DNA of 64,000 nucleotides, taken from positions 1 through 64,000 of the forward strand of contig NZ_CP079105.1 of assembly GCF_019285775.1 (NCBI RefSeq). The letters run 5' to 3'. Positions 54,722 through 64,000 of the stretch are shown here, piece by piece (the first letter of the stretch is position 1; every line of letters starts with the position of its first letter). A model generated the notes under the pieces. The model ran no database searches. It was given only the letters and a program-made list of their open reading frames with translations, and was not told where the DNA came from. A program made the position numbers and the translations under genes. The stretch is from Skermania piniformis. GTDB lineage: Bacteria; Actinomycetota; Actinomycetes; Mycobacteriales; Mycobacteriaceae.

Positions 54722-55192
54722 TCATGAGCGAAGCTCGATGACGGTCTTGCCTACCCGTACCGGCGTGCCCAGCGGAACCCGGACCGCGGTGGTCACCTTG
54801 GCCCGATCCAGATAGGTGCCGTTGGTGGAGCCGAGATCTTCGACATACCAGTCGCTACCGCGTGGCGAGAGCCGCGCGTGCCGGGTCGAGGCGTAGTCGT
54901 CGGTGAGGACCAGGGTGGAGTCGTCGGCTCGGCCGATCAGCACCGGTTGTTCGCTCAGGGTGATCCGGGTTCCGGCCAGCGCCCCCTGGGTGACCACGAG
55001 GTGCCGGGCGCTCTTGGCCGAGCGATTGAACGACGGCAGTACCGCGCCGCCTCGGACCGAGCGGCGCGGCTGGATCCGAATTCCGGAGGCAGCGTAGATA
55101 TCGCTGCGGAGGGTACGCAGCACCGCCCACACGAACAGCCACAGCAGGATGAGGAACCCGGCGCGGGTCAACTGCAGTATCAAACCCTGCAC
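54722..55192 (-). CDS. fhaB: FHA-domain protein FhaB (FipA)
   Basis: A phosphothreonine-binding adaptor for PknA/PknB signalling and division. The 156-residue protein has an N-terminal membrane helix (AGFLILLWLFVWAVLRTL) and a C-terminal FHA domain with LIGRADDSTLVL, STRHARL and DLGSTNGTYLD, which contain the Arg/Ser/His/Asn residues that read phosphothreonine. The GTG at 55192 is preceded by AGGAGG. A 201-bp gap separates it from fhaA. Confidence 0.93.
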   Translation of the reverse strand: MQGLILQLTRAGFLILLWLFVWAVLRTLRSDIYAASGIRIQPRRSVRGGAVLPSFNRSAKSARHLVVTQGALAGTRITLSEQPVLIGRADDSTLVLTDDYASTRHARLSPRGSDWYVEDLGSTNGTYLDRAKVTTAVRVPLGTPVRVGKTVIELRS

Positions 55193-55393
55193 CGGCGTTC
55201 CACCTCCTATCGGTCCAGCGCACACCGGCTTCGCCGATGGTCCAACGGTGGGCCGTCGTCTTGCTGTCAGCATCATATGGCGCAACCGAATTCGACCGAA
55301 ACGAGGAGTCTGATCAGCGCAGATGCGATAGTCGGATTCCTCGCGGCCAGTTCGGTGACGCCGAGTCTACGGGTTGTTCGCAGGGTGGCGAAC

Positions 55394-56815
55394 TCAGACG
55401 ATCCGGATCAGGATCTCGGAGTGTCCGGCGCGGATCACGTCGCCGTCGGCGAGTTGCCAGTCCTGCACCGGTGCGCCGTTGACCAGGGTCCCGTTGGTGG
55501 AACCGAGGTCGGACAACATCGCGGTGCGGCCGTCCCACCGGACCTCGATGTGGCGCCGCGACACGCCCGTGTCCGGGAGCCGGAAGTGCGCGTCCTGCCC
55601 GCGGCCGATGATGTTGCTGCCTTCGCGGAGCTGATAGGTGCGTCCGCTGCCGTCGTCGAGCTGCAGCGTGGCGGTGTATCCGGTGCGGCCGCCGTAGCCC
55701 GGATCGTAGTCGGCGGGCGGGTTGTAGCCGCTGGTCGCCGGGCCGTAGTTGGCGTCGTAGCTGCTGCCGCGTCCGGCGGACGGCGCGTAAGCGCCCGGTC
55801 CGCCGTACCGAGGGGGGTAGCTGGCGGCTTGGCCAGGCGGCGGATAACTCGGCTCGGCGGCGTACTCGGGCTCGCCGTAGCCGGGTCGGGAGTAGTCCGC
55901 ACTCGGTGCGGGCGGCTCGTTGCTCCGCCGGTCGTACGGGGATTCGCCGCCGCTGCGGCCGTACGGCCCCGCGTCGTAGCGCGCGGGTTCCGGGCGCTGC
56001 GCTTCCGGACGGGGTGGTTCCGGGCGCTGTGCGTCCGGGCGCGGCGATTCCAGGCGCTGGGAGTCCGCCGGCGGGTAGCTCCGCTCCGGGTAGGCGGGAG
56101 GTGCCGGCTCCGGGTTTGCCGAGCCGTAGCCACGGTCGTAGCCGTTCTGGTAGCTGCTGTATCGGTGCTCCAGCTCGGCCGGCGGATAACCGTTCGGCTG
56201 GTAGGAGCCTGCGACCGGCTCGTCGGAATAGGACCCGTTGCGGTAGTCGGGCTCGTGGCTACGGCGCTGCGGTAGCCGGGGGACCCCTTCGGAACGGGCG
56301 GCGCCCCGGTCGTCGTCCGCCGGATCGCGGCTGGGGTCGTAGCCTGAATTTTGAGTCATCGTGCTGCCGGCTCCTGGTTCCGGGTTGGCGGACGGTTCCG
56401 GTCGGTATGGTTCGACCGACGGCGGGGACGGCCGGCGGCCGATGTCCGGGTCGACCGTTCCACTCGTCCGAAACTGTCCCGTGTGCAGGGTGGCCGACGC
56501 ATCGAAGTGAACATTGATCTCACCGCAGGTTTGCCAGCCCTGATCGCGTATGTAGTCTGCCAGGTGCTTCTCGAAAGCGTGAACGGTCAGGTCGTGATCT
56601 ACCGCAAGCTGAGCATGATCAGCTTCGTTGATCGTAATCATGTAGCTGTTCGGCGCCAGTAGATGCCCGCCATCCAGTTCTCGCACCCCGTCGGCCGCCG
56701 CCTGCTGCAGCGCGGCCTCTACCTCCTGTGGCACCACGTGGCCGCCGAACACCCGTGCGAATGCGTCGCCGACTGCACCCTGAAGCCGGCGCTCGAATCG
56801 CGAAACGATACCCAT
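55394..56815 (-). CDS. fhaA: FHA-domain protein FhaA
   Basis: A cytoplasmic adaptor that binds phosphorylated partners such as MviN and controls peptidoglycan synthesis. The 473-residue protein has the N-terminal DUF3662 domain (about 1-125: MGIVSRFERRLQGAVGDAFA), a long Tyr/Pro/Glu-rich disordered middle (about 140-385, with repeated RPEPPRPEAQ-like segments), and a C-terminal FHA domain (NIIGRGQDAHFRLPD, VSRRHIEV, DLGSTNGTLVNG). The ATG at 56815 follows GGGAGG. It is the first gene of the minus-strand cluster and is divergent from tRNA-Leu; ATGATA on the forward strand at 56905-56910 is a possible -10 (TATCAT). Confidence 0.94.
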   Translation of the reverse strand: MGIVSRFERRLQGAVGDAFARVFGGHVVPQEVEAALQQAAADGVRELDGGHLLAPNSYMITINEADHAQLAVDHDLTVHAFEKHLADYIRDQGWQTCGEINVHFDASATLHTGQFRTSGTVDPDIGRRPSPPSVEPYRPEPSANPEPGAGSTMTQNSGYDPSRDPADDDRGAARSEGVPRLPQRRSHEPDYRNGSYSDEPVAGSYQPNGYPPAELEHRYSSYQNGYDRGYGSANPEPAPPAYPERSYPPADSQRLESPRPDAQRPEPPRPEAQRPEPARYDAGPYGRSGGESPYDRRSNEPPAPSADYSRPGYGEPEYAAEPSYPPPGQAASYPPRYGGPGAYAPSAGRGSSYDANYGPATSGYNPPADYDPGYGGRTGYTATLQLDDGSGRTYQLREGSNIIGRGQDAHFRLPDTGVSRRHIEVRWDGRTAMLSDLGSTNGTLVNGAPVQDWQLADGDVIRAGHSEILIRIV

Positions 56816-56953
56816 GGCGCCTCCCTGTACGACGATCACGTGTCGCCTGCGACTCGCCGACACGCACGGACGCCCGCGTGCACCCGAAACGCACGCCCGA
56901 ATGCATGATATACACGCCCGCCGTTATGCACACAGGCGCTGGTCAGCTCGAGT

Positions 56954-56982
56954 TTCTGGCATCCGTCGGGTCGTGATACGGT
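56954..56982 (+). promoter_or_regulatory. Promoter of tRNA-Leu
   Basis: TTCTGG (56954-56959) and TACGGT (56977-56982) are 17 bp apart, ending 13 bp before the tRNA 5' end. Confidence 0.5.
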
Positions 56983-56995
56983 TCCCGGGTCGCTC

Positions 56996-57078
56996 GGGCG
57001 AGTGGCGGAATGGCAGACGCGCTGGCTTCAGGTGCCAGTGTCCTTCGGGACGTGGGGGTTCAAGTCCCCCTTCGCCCA
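56996..57078 (+). tRNA. tRNA-Leu (CAG)
   Basis: An 83-nt class II tRNA. The acceptor GGGCGAG pairs with TTCGCCC, the anticodon stem-loop CTGGC-TTCAGGT-GCCAG gives CAG, the variable arm is GTCCTTCGGGAC, and the T-arm is GGGGGTTCAAGTCCCCC. The 3' CCA is not encoded. Confidence 0.96.
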
Positions 57079-57086
57079 CCGATACG

Positions 57087-57118
57087 AAGGGGCCTCACGA
57101 TTATCGTGGGCCCCTTTT
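57087..57118 (+). terminator. Terminator after tRNA-Leu
   Basis: AAGGGGCC (57087-57094) pairs with GGCCCCTT (57109-57116), with further pairing inside (TCACGA/TCGTGG), followed by a short T-run. A normal end for a tRNA transcript. Confidence 0.75.
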
Positions 57119-57601
57119 GTCGTTTCTCGACTCGCCACCTCTCGGCTCGTGGCGTTCTCGACTCACGGTGGACAATGCCGACGAATTTCGACCGGTGTGG
57201 CGAAGATCTCACCGGCGCCTACGCCGCGAAGGGCGTGACATGTGTATCGAACTCCTGATAACATCACGATAACGCTGACCGCAGCTGAGTTATCCTCGCT
57301 GCGGTCAGTGCACGTTTACGGCCGATTCTTCCCGGCCTTCCTCGCGCCCCACCGTCGCGCCCGTTCTCGATATCCGGATGTGGGTTGTTTTCGGTGGTCA
57401 CGGTGCTGCCGACGGTCTGCGCCGGGTGGCGCAACGCCGATTTCCGGCCCGCTTCCGGCGAGCGTGGACCGACGGCCGACCGAAACCGAACCGGCGACGT
57501 CGGACCTGCCGCCCGCTCGCTTCGGTATGAACCGTATATCGGGCAAACAGCCGACATATTCGATCGATTCGAACACTCGGCTGCGGTTTCGACAAATTCG
57601 A
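57119..57601. other. Non-coding interval with an 11-bp inverted repeat
   Basis: No convincing gene is visible between the tRNA-Leu terminator and the DUF4407 gene. At 57275-57308, CTGACCGCAGC and GCTGCGGTCAG form a perfect 11-bp stem with a 12-nt loop. It lacks a T-run but could terminate the minus-strand DUF4407 transcript. The interval is somewhat less GC-rich near 57530-57610. Confidence 0.5.
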
Positions 57602-59758
57602 TTAATTCCCGCCCCGCGGGAGTTCCCGGGGTCCCTGGCGCTTGGTCAGTTCTCGGGCCCGCTCGGGCTCGACCAGTTCGGCAGGGCGCTCCGAACCGGT
57701 CAGCCGCCAGCTGGTGTCGGGCCGGCGGGGCGAGGTCAGCGGTGCGTTGCGACGCGGTGCCGGCTGGGGCGGCGCCGGATCTCGGTAAGCGGCCGGATCG
57801 CGGTAGTTTGCTGGATCGCGGTAGTTTGCTGGATCTCGGTAGGGAAGCGCAGGGTCGCCGTGCGGTCCGGCGGGCGTGGGCCGGCCGCCGGACTCGGGCA
57901 GGAGGTGCGCGGGGTAGCCGGACTGCTCCGGGTATCCCGGCTGCGCGGAATATCCGGTCGGTGCCGGATAGCCGGGCTCGAGCGGATATGTCGGCGAGAC
58001 GGGATAGTCCACCGCTGGTGGTGCCGGCTGCGGGCTCTCCTCGGATCGCACCGTGACCTTGTGCGTCCGCTTCAACGAGAACGTGATCTCCTCCACCTCC
58101 TCGAACACCTGACGGGCGCTGCGCAGCGGATGTGTCGTGGTGTCGATCATCCGAGCCAGCGCGGCCGGCACCAGCGGTCGCACCCAACGACTCGCTGCGC
58201 GGGCCACATCGTCGACCACCGGCGGCAGGAACGGATTGGGTCGCTGCGCCGGAGCCCGGTCCACGTCCGGCGCGGCGGCGCGCGCCGGCGGGTGGGCGGC
58301 ACCGGGAACTGCCGGCAATCGATCGGGTTGGGGAACCGGCGCCGGAAGTGCGGCGCGCTCGGCTGCGGCGCGACCGGCCGCTTCGACGGCGGCGCGACTG
58401 GCAGCCTCGGCGGCGGCGGCGATCGGAAGGTGCATGTCGGGGTCCATCGAGTCCTCGATTGGGAACGAGTCGATCGTGCGCGGATCGATCTGGAGCGGGT
58501 CGTAATACGACGATCGGGTGGTGCGTCGACCGGGTGCCGGCCGGATCTCGAACAGCTCTTCGGTCGGCGGATCGTCGTTCGGTGCTGCGGTCAACGCGTT
58601 CGGGCGCTCGACCGGTGGGGTTGCCGCAGTCAGCGGCTCTCGGCCGCCGCGCAGGACGGCGGTGGTCGCCCGGAACTGCGCCTCCGCCAGCACGGACGCC
58701 GTGTCGGCGGCCAGTTCGGCGCGTTCCTGGGCTTCCTGGGCCGCGACCTGCCGGTCCTGGCTGCTCTCGCCGCGCCAGCTCCGCCACAGCATCGGCAACG
58801 CCATCAGCAGGGCGCCCAGGACGATCGTGAGCAGGCGCAGCGCGGCAGCGTCCGGACGTTCCCGGGTGACCGAGTTCAGCGCCAGCCAGTGCGCGCCCAG
58901 CCCGCGGTCGGTGTCCGCGGCTGCGGTGCTTCGCGCCTGGTCGACGGCGGTCTGCTGGGCCGCGACCTGCTGGTCCAGGCCGGGCCCGCGCCGATCCCGG
59001 GCCGCGAGCGCCGCGGCCAGCTCGGCTTGGGCGTCGGCCAACCGGTCGTTGGCGCTCCGGGTCTCCGGGCCGGTGCCCGGGTCGCCGGTGATTCGGGTTT
59101 CCGGACACTCGGCCGACGGGTTGTACTCGCAGCGTGCGGTTACCAGGGCTTGGTCGCGGTAGTCGCGCGCCTGCGTGACGGAGTTGTCCAGGCCGGCCCG
59201 CTCCGCGCGCAGTCGGGTGAGCTCGTCGGCGGCGGTCGTCACCGCCGGGCTGGTGTCGGCCGCAAGTTCGGCGCGGGCATCGAGTTCGGTATCGATCGAG
59301 CCGGCCAGCAAGCCGATCGCGGCCAGCTCGCCGATCGCGAGACCGACGGCCAGCGCGATGGCGGATCGGGCCGCGCGGTCGCGCCGGTCTCGGGGCGCGT
59401 TCGCGGCCAGGGCCCGGGCGATCGCGCCCGCAATCACCCCGACGAGCAGCCCGCACGGCACGGCGACGAACCACGGCCACGACCCGGCGACGAGCGCCGC
59501 AGTGGCGGCGAGCCAGCCGACGACGATCACGAGGAGCACCAAGATCCCGGCGACCACGTGGCTCGTCTGCTCGTGCCGCCGCAGCGGTTCGGGGGAGTGC
59601 GGCGCCTCGTCCCACCGCCGTGGCCGAAGGGCTGGATCGCCGTCGCCGAGCCAGGAGAGCAGGCCGGTCACCCGTTCGCCGGGCGATGGTGCCGAATGCG
59701 CGGTCGACCGGCGTCGACGGTGCGCGCTCGGCGGTCTCGGGGTGCGGTGCGCGCGCAT
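57602..59758 (-). CDS. DUF4407-type membrane protein
   Basis: A 718-residue protein with a DUF4407-like layout: two N-terminal helices (VVAGILVLLVIVVGWLAATA and FVAVPCGLLVGVIAGAIARA), a third (SAIALAVGLAIGELAAIGLLA), an extracytoplasmic coiled-coil-prone segment with a Cys pair (ARCEYNPSAECPE), a fourth helix (LLTIVLGALLMALPMLW), then a long cytoplasmic Ala/Pro-rich region. The C-terminus carries Tyr-Pro-rich repeats, including four YRDP units. The function is unknown. The ATG at 59758 follows GGAG with five-base spacing and is preferred to an upstream in-frame ATG at 59818. Very long overlapping frames on both strands here are GC artefacts. Confidence 0.8.
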   Translation of the reverse strand: MRAHRTPRPPSAHRRRRSTAHSAPSPGERVTGLLSWLGDGDPALRPRRWDEAPHSPEPLRRHEQTSHVVAGILVLLVIVVGWLAATAALVAGSWPWFVAVPCGLLVGVIAGAIARALAANAPRDRRDRAARSAIALAVGLAIGELAAIGLLAGSIDTELDARAELAADTSPAVTTAADELTRLRAERAGLDNSVTQARDYRDQALVTARCEYNPSAECPETRITGDPGTGPETRSANDRLADAQAELAAALAARDRRGPGLDQQVAAQQTAVDQARSTAAADTDRGLGAHWLALNSVTRERPDAAALRLLTIVLGALLMALPMLWRSWRGESSQDRQVAAQEAQERAELAADTASVLAEAQFRATTAVLRGGREPLTAATPPVERPNALTAAPNDDPPTEELFEIRPAPGRRTTRSSYYDPLQIDPRTIDSFPIEDSMDPDMHLPIAAAAEAASRAAVEAAGRAAAERAALPAPVPQPDRLPAVPGAAHPPARAAAPDVDRAPAQRPNPFLPPVVDDVARAASRWVRPLVPAALARMIDTTTHPLRSARQVFEEVEEITFSLKRTHKVTVRSEESPQPAPPAVDYPVSPTYPLEPGYPAPTGYSAQPGYPEQSGYPAHLLPESGGRPTPAGPHGDPALPYRDPANYRDPANYRDPAAYRDPAPPQPAPRRNAPLTSPRRPDTSWRLTGSERPAELVEPERARELTKRQGPRELPRGGN
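57777..57848 (-). repeat. Four 18-bp units encoding YRDPxx repeats
   Basis: Within the DUF4407 gene the unit GGATCGCGGTAGTTTGCT (forward) is present twice exactly (57795-57812, 57813-57830) and flanked by two diverged copies, encoding YRDPAN-like hexapeptides. Copy number could vary between strains. Confidence 0.8.
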
Positions 59759-60277
59759 AGGAACTCCAATTTCCTGCTGGATAGCTTCCAGGGTGGCAGG
59801 CGATAGCCTGGCGCCCAAGCCTGGCCGGACGAGCCGGCTCGGGTGTGGTCGCGCCGTATCGGGATCGACGCAGGTCGCGCCGGGGCGCGGGAGTGCTGGT
59901 GAATCGTGTCACAGCAACGTCGGGAACCGGTGGAATTCAGGCCGCCTCGGCACCGCTCGGATCGCCCACTCCGGACGGTATCGGCCGAGGTGGACGGCGG
60001 TTCGCCGGCGCTGCGGTGGACGAATCTCGACCGGTCGCACCGCCGCCCGTATGCCGATGCAGTATCAGCGCAGCTAGTCGGGTGGTTCGGGGTCGTTCGG
60101 TTGGTGCAGAACCTGCTGGGCTGATTTATTCTGTGCTTTCACGCAGAGCGCTTGCGCCCGGCTGCCGCCCAGGTCGAGGACCGATCTGGCGCACGACGAC
60201 GGATCCGCACAGCGCCTCCGATGACCGTCATGGGCGCCGGTTCTCCTGGGAAGCGATGCAGACGGAGGCAAGGATTG
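59759..60277 (+). other. Long leader region before gltB
   Basis: A 519-bp interval between the divergent DUF4407 and gltB genes. Apart from the weak 72-residue frame at 59906-60124, nothing definite is seen. It should contain both promoters; no clear -35/-10 pair or riboswitch fold was recognised by eye. Confidence 0.4.
59906..60124 (+). CDS. Possible small hypothetical protein upstream of gltB
   Basis: A 72-residue frame (GTG at 59906; VSQQRREPVEFRPPRHRS), basic in the first half, ending QLVGWFGVVRLVQNLLG, which could be an amphipathic helix. Third-position GC is about 76 percent by my count, lower than in the neighbouring genes, so it may be non-coding. No family is recognised. Confidence 0.3.
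   Translation: MSQQRREPVEFRPPRHRSDRPLRTVSAEVDGGSPALRWTNLDRSHRRPYADAVSAQLVGWFGVVRLVQNLLG

Positions 60278-64000
<3,723 letters not shown>

Noticed and set aside
57242-59912. Very long overlapping frames on both strands (854 residues plus strand, 882 residues minus strand in another frame)
   Set aside because: They overlap the DUF4407-type gene, which has membrane helices, a good ribosome-binding site and repeat-coded hexapeptides. The others are Arg/Gly/Pro-rich with no domain, the usual high-GC shadow.

Overview
The window is a chromosomal origin region from a high-GC, mycolate-type actinomycete. The best fit is the Nocardiaceae or a close relative in the Mycobacteriales. The evidence is the dnaA-dnaN-recF-dciA-gyrB-gyrA block, a DUF3566 gene next to gyrA, cwsA and crgA, and the intact pknB-pknA-pbpA-rodA-pstP-fhaB-fhaA cell-growth cluster. 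Coding GC at third positions is very high throughout. No IS element, prophage, CRISPR array or rRNA gene is visible.

Layout. 1-5.1 kb: dnaA, a probable oriC, dnaN, recF, dciA. 5.2-8.1 kb: a three-gene operon (ferritin-like metal-dependent hydrolase family, PDR/VanB-type reductase, epoxide-hydrolase-like protein) that interrupts the usual dciA-gyrB neighbourhood. 8.1-14.3 kb: gyrB, gyrA, DUF3566, tRNA-Ile, tRNA-Ala. 14.4-19.2 kb (minus strand): a DNA-alkylation repair locus. It reads ogt2, then sigma factor-ogt-2OG oxygenase-Ada zinc domain-alkB-tag-alkA, and the last seven genes are joined by six consecutive 4-nt overlaps. 19.3-30.1 kb: accessory genes (PPOX protein, two toxin-antitoxin modules, MarR/ABC exporter pair, alcohol dehydrogenase, AraC regulator, EthA-like monooxygenase, CoA-disulfide-reductase-like flavoprotein, NUDIX, small proteins). 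30.2-36 kb: fused isobutyryl-CoA mutase icmF, a divergent metal-receptor protein, and dinB with an SOS box on its start codon. 36.1-43.1 kb: an ABC-2 exporter and a large convergent NRPS-like gene. 43.4-56.8 kb: cwsA, ppiA, rhomboid protease, PH-domain protein, crgA, trpG/pabA and the Ser/Thr-kinase growth cluster. 57-64 kb: tRNA-Leu, a DUF4407-type membrane protein, and gltB running off the right edge.

The strongest candidate for an undescribed system is the alkylation-repair locus. The promoter regions in front of ogt2 and in front of the sigma factor share a bipartite motif, GTCTCACG-N16-CGT(C/A)TTC, with identical spacing. This looks like the recognition element of the encoded ECF sigma factor, so the locus may be a self-regulated, Ada-independent adaptive response. 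The operon's only Ada-like piece is a 92-residue zinc domain in which the methyl-accepting cysteine position is glycine. A second candidate is the 1740-residue NRPS-like protein: both adenylation domains stop at the hinge and lack their C-terminal subdomains, and the condensation motif has lost its catalytic histidine, while the carrier and thioester-reductase domains look intact.

Many genes show a TANNNT-like -10 hexamer exactly 6-7 nt before the start codon, which suggests leaderless transcripts. This pattern was used to choose several starts.
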